Part shown: positions 8,321 through 14,821 of the stretch, in pieces | Numbering within the stretch: position 1 is the first letter of the stretch | Layout of the letters: every line of letters begins with the position of its first letter | Source of the DNA: DASZCR01 sp035942915 | Lineage (GTDB): Bacteria > Acidobacteriota > Blastocatellia > Pyrinomonadales > Pyrinomonadaceae | Length of the DNA: 17,523 nt | Assembly: GCA_035942915.1 (NCBI GenBank) | Contig: DASZCR010000363.1 | Coordinates: 1 to 17,523 of the forward strand | Direction: 5' to 3' | Position numbers and translations under genes: made by a program | Notes under the pieces: model-generated | The model's database searches: none | What the model saw: only the letters and a program-made list of their open reading frames with translations | Told to the model about the DNA's origin: nothing

Positions 8321-10162
8321 TTATGGCTCTCGTGGGAGGTTTTCGAGGAGACTGTCGGCGAGCGGCGCTGTCAGGCGCGAGACGGGATAGAGGTTCATCC
8401 GCCTGTCCCAGTAGGGCGAGCGTTCGTAGAAGAAATTGAGACGCGCCGAGGCGCTCGCGGCAAACTTCGGGTCGGTCGCCACGCGCTCCTCAAACTCGCG
8501 GCGCAGGCGTTCGTCTTTCGCCAACATCTCGCGCGCCAGTTTTTCCAGCACGTAGTCCTCGCCGTACTCCTTCGCCTCGAAGACGGCGTGGAAGAAGCCC
8601 CACGCCACAAGCGAATCGGGCGCGGCCGGTTCCAACAGACCGAGCGCGACGCGCGCCGAAGGCTGCGCCAGAGGGACGACGATTGACCCGGCCTGAAGCG
8701 TCCGGCGTTCGCGCACCGGCTCGGTCTTGAAAGTCGCCATCACGCGCCCTTCAAACGACGCCGCCGCGAATTTCACTTCGCTGAAACGATAGCTCTCAAC
8801 CTCGACGGTGACCGGCTCGCGCAGACGCCTGAGCGTCAGGCCGTGAGCGACGAGCACCTCGATGGCCTTGCTCCATTGGGGCGGGACGACGTAGTAGAGC
8901 GGCGGGGCGACGGCGACGGCCGCGCGCGCCTCGTTGTAGAACGGCACGTTGTAGTCTTGCGGCCGTGTCCCGAAGATGACGCGTAACGCACCCGATACGT
9001 CGCTCAACTCCGTGCGATACTCGACGCCCTTCAGGCGCATCTGCGTCGGGTTCTGCGTCAGCGCGACGCTCAAGGCGACGCGGCGTTGCGGGTCGTAGGC
9101 GCGCCCTTCGGCCGTCACCTGCTCGTCGGCCGCGCGGACGGCGCGCATCAGACTTTCGGGGTCGCGGTTGACCTCTTCGAGCGCGGCGCGCAGCAGGTCG
9201 TAAGTGCCGCGTACACGAGAGCGATGCTCCTTGAGCATGTGCGTCTCGATGAGCAGGCCGGGGCGATTGCGGAGCGGCGTGTAGCCGGTCGCGAAGCGCG
9301 GCGAGGCGATAAAGCTGTCAATGCCTTTCGCCGGGTCGCGGTTATCGCGAAAGACCATGTAGGGCGAGAGCAGATTACCGGCCGCCTCTGTCGCAGGAAA
9401 GATGCGCCGCTCGAAAGCCTCTTTCGCCCACGCGCGGACGGGGGCGGCCACGTTCTCGTGCGCCTCGTATTGCCAGGTGATGTTGTATTGAAAGTCCGCG
9501 CCGTCTGTCACGTGACAGTCGATGAAGAGGTCTGGCTGCCACTCGTTCCAGAGCCGCAGCCACGCGCGCGTCTCCGGCGCGTCGGCCTTCATGTAGTCGC
9601 GGTTGAGATTGAGGTTTGAAGCATTGCCGCGCCACCCTATCTCGGCCGGGCCGTTCTGGTTGATGCGGTTGTAGGGACTGCGCCGCTCGTGTCCGTCGGC
9701 GTTGTAGATGGGAATGAAGAGGACAACGACGCGTTCGAGCAGCGATTCGTGCGTCTTGAGGACGGCGATGTCGCGCAGCAGAGCGAGACCGGCGTCTTTG
9801 CCGTCGGTTTCGCCCGCGTGGATGCAGGCCTGTATGAGCACGACGGCCTTGCGTGCGGCGCGCGCCGCCTGCGGCGTGAAAGTCTCGCCTTTGGAGGCGA
9901 CGAGCAGTTGCAGGGCGCGTCCCTCGCCGCTCCTGCCGAACTCGGTCATGCGCAGCAGCGGCGAGGCCGCGTCGAGACGGCGTGCATAAGCCATCGTCTC
10001 GTCGTAGGTCGGCGTCTCGCGGTAATCCGTGCGCTCGGCGTGCGTCAGCCATTCGGCCGGGACAGGCGCGGCGGAACTGTTTTGCGCGTTGACGTGATGG
10101 TTTGAACTCAAGAGCGTGATGCAGAGGAGGACGTTTGTCAGGACGAGACGGAAACGAAACAT
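8321..10162 (-). CDS. Exported M14-family zinc carboxypeptidase-like metallopeptidase
   Basis: This 613-aa protein begins with a signal peptide (hydrophobic core about residues 7-20, likely cleavage after NAQ near 27), so it acts outside the cytoplasmic membrane. The M14 active site is complete: zinc ligands His115 and Glu118 in IHAGETDG and His217 in IDCHVTDG, substrate-binding Asn-Arg in NLNRDY (187-188), and the general base Glu306 in LLIETHML. The catalytic domain covers about residues 45-330. The C-terminal ~280 residues are an additional region I cannot assign. The ATG at 10162 is chosen because the signal peptide starts there and GGAG lies about 10 nt upstream; an in-frame ATG at 10255 would run through the preceding small gene. 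It follows that gene by 20 nt. Substrate is unknown. Confidence 0.9.
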   Translation of the reverse strand: MFRFRLVLTNVLLCITLLSSNHHVNAQNSSAAPVPAEWLTHAERTDYRETPTYDETMAYARRLDAASPLLRMTEFGRSGEGRALQLLVASKGETFTPQAARAARKAVVLIQACIHAGETDGKDAGLALLRDIAVLKTHESLLERVVVLFIPIYNADGHERRSPYNRINQNGPAEIGWRGNASNLNLNRDYMKADAPETRAWLRLWNEWQPDLFIDCHVTDGADFQYNITWQYEAHENVAAPVRAWAKEAFERRIFPATEAAGNLLSPYMVFRDNRDPAKGIDSFIASPRFATGYTPLRNRPGLLIETHMLKEHRSRVRGTYDLLRAALEEVNRDPESLMRAVRAADEQVTAEGRAYDPQRRVALSVALTQNPTQMRLKGVEYRTELSDVSGALRVIFGTRPQDYNVPFYNEARAAVAVAPPLYYVVPPQWSKAIEVLVAHGLTLRRLREPVTVEVESYRFSEVKFAAASFEGRVMATFKTEPVRERRTLQAGSIVVPLAQPSARVALGLLEPAAPDSLVAWGFFHAVFEAKEYGEDYVLEKLAREMLAKDERLRREFEERVATDPKFAASASARLNFFYERSPYWDRRMNLYPVSRLTAPLADSLLENLPREP

Positions 10163-10182
10163 CTGTCGAATCTCCGTTGACG

Positions 10183-10347
10183 CTACTTCAGAGGCGTCTG
10201 GCACGCGCGGCAGTGCGTGCGTCGCCGCGCGTTGAGCGTGCCGCACGAGGCGCAACGGTTATACATCGTGCGCGCGAACCAGTTCGTGATGAGCGCGCTC
10301 ACGACGAGGATGGCGACGACGAGCAGGATACTGGAGAGCGTCTCCAT
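10183..10347 (-). CDS. 54-aa membrane-anchored zinc-ribbon protein
   Basis: A small gene, METLSSILLV to QTPLK, ending in TAG. Residues 5-21 form one hydrophobic helix, followed by a basic C-terminal domain with two CxxC pairs (Cys32/Cys35 in RCASCG and Cys46/Cys49 in HCRACQ), a minimal zinc ribbon. Its ATG overlaps the stop of the upstream stress-protein gene by one base (TGATG), so it is probably translated by coupling, since no independent ribosome-binding site is seen. The M14 peptidase gene starts 20 nt downstream. The coupling, coherent topology and paired cysteines support a real gene despite its size. The function is unknown; single-TM zinc ribbons often hold or recruit partners at the membrane. 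Confidence 0.75.
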   Translation of the reverse strand: METLSSILLVVAILVVSALITNWFARTMYNRCASCGTLNARRRTHCRACQTPLK

Positions 10348-11123
10348 CAGCTTCGATATTTCTCGGCCAGCCCGCGTTCATAGCTGCGCCCGCGCTCGTA
10401 GCCCCTGCGAAAGGGTTCGTCTTCACAATCCGCGCCGAAGCAGTCGCGCAGGCGTTCGACATCTTCGTCGTAAGATTTGCCGCGCGCAGCCGGATGAAGC
10501 GACGCCTCGAAGCCGCGCCGGTAGACTGGCTCGATTGATTTGAAGTCGCGCCCTTCGGCCGTGTAGCTGGCCTCCTCCGCGTCGCGCAGTCCGACCCACC
10601 ATGCTTCGCGCGCCGCGTCGATGCTCTCTGCGCCCGCCTGTGTGAGCGCCGTCCGCGAGGCATCCTCCTGCTCGTCGTCTACGACGGCGACGACGACGGA
10701 GCGTCCCTGCCTGAGCGCATCTTCGTAGACGTAAACCTCATCGGCCGGGAGACCACCGGCGACGGTGTCTTCCATCGCGCCTCCGGCGGCCGCGCCCGCC
10801 GCCGCGCCACCCGCGCCGAGGAGCGCCGCGCCGAGCACACCGGCCGCGAAAATCGGCCCTACGCCGGGGATAAACAAACTCGCAGCGGCCGCTCCCAGAT
10901 GCAGACCTCCGGCCACGCCGAGCGCCCCGCCGACGACGCCGCCGAGCGCCGTGCCCATGCCCGGCTGTTCCGTCTCTGTCGTCGGCACGTCGTTGAGTTC
11001 GGCTTGCGATGCGCCGGGCGCGAGCAGGTTGAGCCGTTCGTCTGAGACGCCGAGCGCGCGCAGTTGCTCTATCGCCCGTGCGGCGTCGGCGCGTGTGTGG
11101 AAGATGCCAGCGATGGTTTTCAT
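10347..11123 (-). CDS. Gly-zipper general-stress-type protein (YflT-like N-terminus)
   Basis: This 258-aa protein has three parts. Residues 1-35 (MKTIAGIFHTRADAARAIEQ, then LRALGVSDERLNLL) resemble the start of YflT/general stress protein 17M domains. Residues about 55-120 are a long Gly/Ala-rich hydrophobic stretch with GxxxG-type spacing, typical of Gly-zipper membrane segments. The C-terminal ~110 residues are charged and contain WWVGLRDAEE and a tail rich in Arg, Tyr and Glu. I chose the ATG at 11123, where the recognisable domain begins; an in-frame start at 11252 would add 43 residues over the putative promoter. No clear ribosome-binding site is seen. It is the first gene of a unit with the 54-aa zinc ribbon (1-nt overlap) and the M14 peptidase. 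A stress or envelope role is inferred. Confidence 0.72.
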   Translation of the reverse strand: MKTIAGIFHTRADAARAIEQLRALGVSDERLNLLAPGASQAELNDVPTTETEQPGMGTALGGVVGGALGVAGGLHLGAAAASLFIPGVGPIFAAGVLGAALLGAGGAAAGAAAGGAMEDTVAGGLPADEVYVYEDALRQGRSVVVAVVDDEQEDASRTALTQAGAESIDAAREAWWVGLRDAEEASYTAEGRDFKSIEPVYRRGFEASLHPAARGKSYDEDVERLRDCFGADCEDEPFRRGYERGRSYERGLAEKYRS

Positions 11124-11221
11124 GCGCAGTTTTATTTCGGGAATCCGACGAAGGCCATCGGCACCGCAGGTCGCCTTTCCTCGACCCGTTAGTTTTAGCC
11201 ACGCAAACGGAAGGGGATTTA

Positions 11222-11250
11222 ATTGTAAGACAAAGCGGGGAGATTGTATC
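11222..11250 (-). promoter_or_regulatory. Possible sigma-70-type promoter for the stress-protein unit
   Basis: On the minus strand, TACAAT (11227-11222) fits a -10 box at five of six positions. GATACA (11250-11245) lies 17 bp upstream as a weak -35 box (three of six). It is about 100 nt before the ATG at 11123. This is pattern matching only. Confidence 0.35.
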
Positions 11251-11293
11251 ACGAACCGAGACGGCGCAGCCCTGCCGTCGCGTTAGCAGAAGC

Positions 11294-11336
11294 AGAGCGC
11301 CCCACACGGTCGAACCTTGACCGCGTGGGGCGCTCT
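11294..11336 (-). terminator. Long hairpin between the lysyl oxidase-like gene and the stress-protein unit
   Basis: An 18-bp inverted repeat (11294-11311 with 11319-11336) with one mismatch and a 7-nt loop starts 28 nt beyond the stop of the lysyl oxidase-like gene. Its placement suggests a terminator for that gene. No T-run follows on the minus strand, so it could act through a factor or as an mRNA 3'-end protector. Confidence 0.65.
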
Positions 11337-11363
11337 TGATGGGGGTCGAAGACTAGTGACTGA

Positions 11364-12218
11364 CTACGGGCACTGCTGGCAGCGCTCGATGTCGTCGGTC
11401 GATTCGGTGTTGCCCTTGAGCGGGCCGACGCCCTCACGGCCGGGATGTTCCGGAATGTCAACGAAGGTCTGGCCGATGTTGTTGTCGAAGTTCGATTCGG
11501 GGAGTTGATGGCAGAAGCCGTTGGTGTCCTTGAACGGGCACGGCTCGCCCTTCTTGGCGACGAAGGGCGGGTTGACCGTCACGCGAATAATGTACCTGCC
11601 CGCAGGGACGACGGCCTGCCCGTCGCCTCCATCGAGGACGAAGAACTGGCCGGGGAGCGTGAAGCGGTAGGTGTCAGCCCACCCGGCGCTGATGCCTTGA
11701 TTGCCGGGGATGCCGATAGCGCCGCAGCTACGGAACTTCCCTTCCTTCGGGGGCACGCCGCCGACCGGCACGGGGTTAGGGTCGGTGTCGAGCATGCAGA
11801 AGCCCTGCTTGGCCGCTCTCCAAACCTTGCCCGTCTTCGGGTCGATGAGTTGGTAGAGCGCATAGTGGCGGAAGTGGAAGTGGTGATGGCACGAGGCAAA
11901 CTCGAAGAGGCCGTCGTTGGCCTCGAAGTGCTTGTTCGGGTCGCCGACGACGAGGTCGGCGTCGCCGATGTTCGGCGTCATCACGGTGAAGCGCACGAGT
12001 TTGCGCTCGCCGGGGGTGATGCCGCCTTCAATCACGCTGCACGCGTTGGGGGAGAGATTTTCGACGCGCGTCACCCACTGCGAACCGAGCACATCGTCGC
12101 GCACGACAAGGTCGGGCAGACCGGCCTGCGCCATTTGCGCCGCCGGTTTGTGTGAGAACAGCAAGGCCGCGACGGCGATGCAAGCGAGGGAGAGGACTAT
12201 CACGATTCTTTTGGTCAA
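11364..12218 (-). CDS. Secreted lysyl oxidase-like copper amine oxidase
   Basis: This 284-aa exported protein has a basic start and hydrophobic signal sequence (about residues 2-22). The body matches the lysyl oxidase catalytic domain. SCHHHFHF carries His111, His113 and His115 at the copper-ligand positions of the animal SCHQHYHS motif. AAKQGFCMLD places Lys137 at the position that forms the LTQ cofactor, and GWADTYRF supplies Tyr184 at its partner position. IIRVTVNPP and PESNFDNN are further family landmarks. Family members oxidise primary amines such as lysine side chains to aldehydes and release H2O2. The start is a TTG at 12218, chosen for AAAGGAG 9 nt upstream and because it begins exactly at the signal peptide. 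The C-terminus has a CxxC (CQQC). Its bacterial substrate is unknown. Confidence 0.85.
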   Translation of the reverse strand: MTKRIVIVLSLACIAVAALLFSHKPAAQMAQAGLPDLVVRDDVLGSQWVTRVENLSPNACSVIEGGITPGERKLVRFTVMTPNIGDADLVVGDPNKHFEANDGLFEFASCHHHFHFRHYALYQLIDPKTGKVWRAAKQGFCMLDTDPNPVPVGGVPPKEGKFRSCGAIGIPGNQGISAGWADTYRFTLPGQFFVLDGGDGQAVVPAGRYIIRVTVNPPFVAKKGEPCPFKDTNGFCHQLPESNFDNNIGQTFVDIPEHPGREGVGPLKGNTESTDDIERCQQCP

Positions 12219-12227
12219 GATTCTGAA

Positions 12228-12234
12228 CTCCTTT
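12228..12234 (-). promoter_or_regulatory. Shine-Dalgarno site for a TTG start
   Basis: AAAGGAG on the minus strand lies 9 nt before the TTG at 12218. No ATG or GTG is suitably placed, so this site fixes the unusual TTG start of the lysyl oxidase-like gene. Confidence 0.72.
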
Positions 12235-12253
12235 GTGAAGGGGGTTAATGGAG

Positions 12254-12275
12254 TCGTCCGCCACTTTGCGGACGA
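12254..12275 (-). promoter_or_regulatory. Small hairpin in the leader of the lysyl oxidase-like gene
   Basis: A perfect 8-bp inverted repeat (12254-12261 with 12268-12275) with a 6-nt loop sits about 20 nt upstream of the ribosome-binding site. It could form in the mRNA leader if transcription starts further upstream. No regulator or ligand can be named. Confidence 0.35.
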
Positions 12276-12522
12276 AGGGGGGGCTGACAGTGTTTGCTGC
12301 GCTCGACGCAAAGGCCGTCCAGTGAGTGTCGCAGTCGAGTTATCGAGCTTGATGATTGGTGAATCGCCGGCGAGTGCAGAGGCTGTCGTCGGCCGGATTG
12401 TGGAGCGCCGGGAGAGTATTCCCGTAGCCGCGCAATGTCAAGCCCAAAATCGTTGAGCGAGATATCTCGACCGTGTTAAAGTGGCATCGTCGTTAGAGAC
12501 TCGCGAAGGGATTCGAGTGAGC
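12276..12522. other. Divergent intergenic region (lysyl oxidase-like / ferredoxin)
   Basis: About 300 nt separate the two divergent starts (12218 on minus, 12523 on plus), so both promoters should lie here. The plus-strand promoter candidate is annotated separately. No convincing minus-strand promoter, small gene or RNA was seen in the rest. Confidence 0.5.
12453..12481 (+). promoter_or_regulatory. Possible promoter with a palindrome in its spacer, upstream of the ferredoxin
   Basis: TTGAGC (12453-12458, four of six to the -35 consensus) and TTAAAG (12476-12481, three of six to the -10 consensus) are 17 bp apart. A perfect 12-bp palindrome, CGAGATATCTCG (12458-12469), fills most of the spacer, where an operator would act. 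The box matches are weak. Confidence 0.33.
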
Positions 12523-12888
12523 ATGATTGAAATCATCGACAAGCACTGGCCGATGTCTGTGGGCGACGGTAAGGCGACGCGCAAGAAGAAGCCGAAACTG
12601 CTCGCCATCACGACCGACTGTTGCACGGGTTGTTCCGGCTCGCCCGCCTGCATCGAGTATTGCCCTATCGAGGCGTGCATGTTCTGGGTTCCAGACGAAG
12701 ACCACCCGCCCTTCGGACGCATCGAGGTTGACCCGAACCTGTGCATCGGCTGTCAGAAGTGCATCAGCAAAGGCCCCGAAGGCGCTTTCCTCGACGGCTG
12801 CCCCTGGGACGCCATCGAAATGGTGCCGACAGACTTCTGGGAAGCCGCACACGGCGTCACCCTCTCCGACTCCCCGCCGGGCAGATAA
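12523..12888 (+). CDS. 2x[4Fe-4S] ferredoxin-like protein with loops in both cluster motifs
   Basis: This 121-aa cytoplasmic iron-sulfur protein should carry electrons. Cluster motif 1 is C34-x2-C37-x5-C43-x3-C47-P and motif 2 is C74-x2-C77-x2-C80-x12-C93-P. Classical bacterial ferredoxins have two CxxCxxCxxxCP motifs. Here motif 1 has a three-residue insertion after the second Cys, and motif 2 has nine extra residues before the last Cys. Further cysteines occur at 33 and 52. The N-terminal ~30 residues are basic. Start choice is open: GAAGGGA (12505-12511) lies 5 nt before a GTG at 12517 and 11 nt before the ATG at 12523. The gene stands alone, divergent from the lysyl oxidase-like gene and convergent with the oxidase operon. 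The redox partner is unknown. Confidence 0.85.
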   Translation: MIEIIDKHWPMSVGDGKATRKKKPKLLAITTDCCTGCSGSPACIEYCPIEACMFWVPDEDHPPFGRIEVDPNLCIGCQKCISKGPEGAFLDGCPWDAIEMVPTDFWEAAHGVTLSDSPPGR

Positions 12889-12892
12889 GAAG

Positions 12893-12962
12893 TAGGTGAT
12901 AGGTGATAGGTGAGTAGGAGAAATCCTGTCTTTTCCTATCACCTATCACCTATCACTTATCA
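12893..12962. repeat. Heptad-repeat inverted repeat, likely bidirectional terminator
   Basis: AGGTGAT-type heptads (three units, about 12894-12914) face four CCTATCA/CTTATCA units (12935-12962). The core, 12894-12910 with 12935-12951, pairs perfectly over 17 bp, extended by one T-A pair. The loop contains a second hairpin, AGGA-GAAA-TCCT (12916-12927), with a GNRA-type tetraloop. It lies between convergent genes. The right arm covers the last codons and the TGA stop of the minus-strand gene, so the repeat has grown into that gene or supplied its end. Confidence 0.75.
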
Positions 12963-13837
12963 CTGTTTTGAGCGGAGCGGCGCTTGATGGCCTCGGAGGC
13001 ACGCGCCGCTTCTTCTTTTATCTCGTCGGAGAAGCCTTCGACGCCCGCGCGGTAACGCTCTATCTCCGTTAAATCTTCGGCCATGCCGACGAAAGAGAGT
13101 CCGACCAGTGCGTCGCGTACCTGTTCGGTGTCGGGCGCGAGCGCGAGCAGTGTGTCACCTGCGCGCACCGCGTCGCCCTGCTTCGTCAAGACCTTCTCCA
13201 CCCGACCGGGAAGCGGCGAGCGAACCTCCGCGAATTTGCCTTCGCCCACGTCGAGACGCACGAGCATCGCTTCCCTCTTGACCGGCGTGCCGACGCTCAA
13301 GATGGTCTGCGCCGTGCCGTCCGTCGGCGACACGACGTTGTAAGGGCGCAGCATGGCAAGTAACTCTGTGCGTGCGCGTGCGTCGTTGTAGCCGACGAGC
13401 GAGAGCGCGGCGTTGCGCCGCACGATAGGCTCCGGGTCTTCGAGCAGACGCAGGAGCGACGCGCGAAACTCCTCCGAACGATGCGCGCCGCCCATCACCC
13501 ATGCCGCCGTCATCCGCACGTCGGGCGAGGCGCTCGTGCGCGCCAACTCCGCCACGCGGCCATACCAACGCTCTGCTCCCGGCTCCCTCCGGGAAATCTT
13601 CTCACCTATCTGCGAGAGCGCGTGTTGCGCGTGGCGTGGGCTCTTCTCGTCGGCCAGATACTTCTCTATCTGCTCGTCGCTCAGGCTGCGCCCGAACCAC
13701 GTCCCGTACCATGTCAAAAACGGCGCGATGATGAAGAGCGCGGCCACGACTACGAGAGGCCAGGGCGAACGCCTCCGTGCGCCGTCTCTCGACGCGCTCT
13801 TACTCACGCCGCCGTTCTGTTGTTGGTTGGCCGCCAT
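12953..13837 (-). CDS. Membrane-anchored HEAT-repeat plus biotinyl/lipoyl-like domain protein
   Basis: This 294-aa protein has a polar N-terminus, one hydrophobic helix (about residues 26-43, PWPLVVVAALFIIAPFLTW), then HEAT-like helical repeats (about 85-160, for example DPEPIVRRNAALSLV). A barrel-sandwich segment like HlyD or biotinyl/lipoyl domains follows (about 165-235; SPLPGRVEKVLTKQGDAVRAGD is the diagnostic hairpin, quoted in part). No lysine sits at the usual biotin/lipoyl position, so it is probably an unmodified interaction module. The last ~50 residues are a charged helix. It is the last gene of the oxidase operon, 7 nt after the DUF420 gene, with AAGG upstream of its ATG. The final codons and stop lie inside a heptad repeat. 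The function is unknown; a scaffold or assembly role is inferred from position. Confidence 0.7.
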   Translation of the reverse strand: MAANQQQNGGVSKSASRDGARRRSPWPLVVVAALFIIAPFLTWYGTWFGRSLSDEQIEKYLADEKSPRHAQHALSQIGEKISRREPGAERWYGRVAELARTSASPDVRMTAAWVMGGAHRSEEFRASLLRLLEDPEPIVRRNAALSLVGYNDARARTELLAMLRPYNVVSPTDGTAQTILSVGTPVKREAMLVRLDVGEGKFAEVRSPLPGRVEKVLTKQGDAVRAGDTLLALAPDTEQVRDALVGLSFVGMAEDLTEIERYRAGVEGFSDEIKEEAARASEAIKRRSAQNSDK

Positions 13838-13844
13838 CGAGCCT

Positions 13845-14270
13845 TCAGCGCGCAGGATAGAGGTGGTAGAGCATCAGATAGACGACGACGCCCGTCGCGG
13901 AGACGTAGAGCCAGAGCGGATAAGTCCATCGCGCGAGCCGCCTGTGCAGACGAAACTCGCCGCGCACGGCGCGCCTCACCGTGAGCAGGATGAGCGGGAC
14001 GATGACGACAGCAAGAACTGTGTGCGTGAGCAGGACTGCGAAGTAGACTTGTCTGGCCGCGCCCTGCCCGGTGAACTTCACAGAGCCGTAGTTGTAGTGA
14101 TAGATGAGGTACGAGACGAGAAACAGCGCCGAGACGCAGAGCGCCGCGCCCATGCAAACGAGGTGCGCCGTGACGCGCCTGCGCCGGATAAAGAAAAAGC
14201 CTGCGAGGAGCAGCAGGCCGCTGGTCGCGTTGAGGCTCGCGTTCAAGTGCGGTAAGACCGAGTTGTTCAT
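13845..14270 (-). CDS. DUF420 (YozB/CtaM-like) membrane protein
   Basis: A 141-aa protein with four hydrophobic helices and the family's scattered conserved His/Tyr residues: LPHLNASLN at the N-terminus, TAHLVCM, YLIYHYNYG, LLTHTVLA, and HRRLARWTYPLWLYVSATG leading into the last helix. The length matches DUF420. The staphylococcal member CtaM is needed for maturation of an aa3-type oxidase, and YozB/CtaM genes commonly sit in oxidase clusters. The position here, downstream of ctaD, ctaE and ctaF, agrees with an oxidase-assembly role. The 41 nt before the ATG contain no clear ribosome-binding site. The next gene starts 7 nt after its stop. Confidence 0.88.
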   Translation of the reverse strand: MNNSVLPHLNASLNATSGLLLLAGFFFIRRRRVTAHLVCMGAALCVSALFLVSYLIYHYNYGSVKFTGQGAARQVYFAVLLTHTVLAVVIVPLILLTVRRAVRGEFRLHRRLARWTYPLWLYVSATGVVVYLMLYHLYPAR

Positions 14271-14311
14271 AAAAACTTTGAGCCGTCCACCGGCGGACGA
14301 CTCGGAGACGA

Positions 14312-14548
14312 TTAACTCCCTCCTTCTTCACTGCGCCGCTGCCCCTCTTCCGTGCGCGCGTAGAAATCGTTGCCGCGCTCTTCGAGCAGCCCTGCCTCGA
14401 CCATGTCTTCGACAACATGGAAGACGGCCGTGCGCATGTCAGGGTCGTTGCCGCCGACCTCGAACAGTTCGTGGAGGTCGAGCGTCTCTTTCCCCATCTC
14501 GTCGAAGGCGCGCAGCACGCGCAGGGGCAAATCTTCGGGTCGTGCCAT
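14312..14548 (-). CDS. Small winged-helix-like hypothetical protein
   Basis: A 78-aa acidic, cysteine-free soluble protein. Its pattern, two helices, then DMRTAVFHVVEDMVEAGLLE followed by a short strand turn GNDFYARTEEG, looks like the recognition helix and wing of a small winged-helix domain. I cannot name a family, and the structural reading is inferred from sequence pattern only. It lies between the zinc-ribbon gene and the DUF420 gene in the oxidase operon, 27 nt after the former, without a visible ribosome-binding site. The coding frame keeps GC-rich third positions like its neighbours. It could be an operon-linked regulator or an adaptor. Confidence 0.7.
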   Translation of the reverse strand: MARPEDLPLRVLRAFDEMGKETLDLHELFEVGGNDPDMRTAVFHVVEDMVEAGLLEERGNDFYARTEEGQRRSEEGGS

Positions 14549-14575
14549 GTGTTTAAGAATACAGGAATCTTTGCG

Positions 14576-14821
14576 TTAAGGCTTGGCTTTCGGAGTCTCG
14601 GTCTTTTTGTGCGCGGGTTTGGCCGGGGCGGCCGGTTTCTCGCTCAACTCGGCGTGGCCGCAACGCTCGCACTCCCACAGCGGAAAGACCGAAGAAGGGT
14701 CGGCCGGACTCTGATAGATGGCGCGCAGCGAAGGGATAATCTTGCCGCCGCAACGCGGGCAGGCGCGCCCGCGTATGCTCTGGCGCTCCACGTCGATAGC
14801 CGTCTCGTTATTCTCCGCCAT
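14576..14821 (-). CDS. Small zinc-ribbon protein in the oxidase operon
   Basis: This 81-aa protein has CPRCGGK (Cys21/Cys24) and WECERCGHAEL (Cys53/Cys56), two CxxCG knuckles about 28 residues apart that form a rubredoxin-like zinc ribbon. The tail is Ala/Pro/Lys-rich and probably disordered. The ATG at 14821 overlaps the 3' end of the upstream 89-aa gene by 14 nt. The sequence before it has GAAGAGG-type purine runs that may serve as a ribosome-binding site. No family name is known to me. Its position suggests metal handling, redox sensing or assembly for the oxidase, but a nucleic-acid or protein-binding role is equally possible. Confidence 0.74.
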   Translation of the reverse strand: MAENNETAIDVERQSIRGRACPRCGGKIIPSLRAIYQSPADPSSVFPLWECERCGHAELSEKPAAPAKPAHKKTETPKAKP

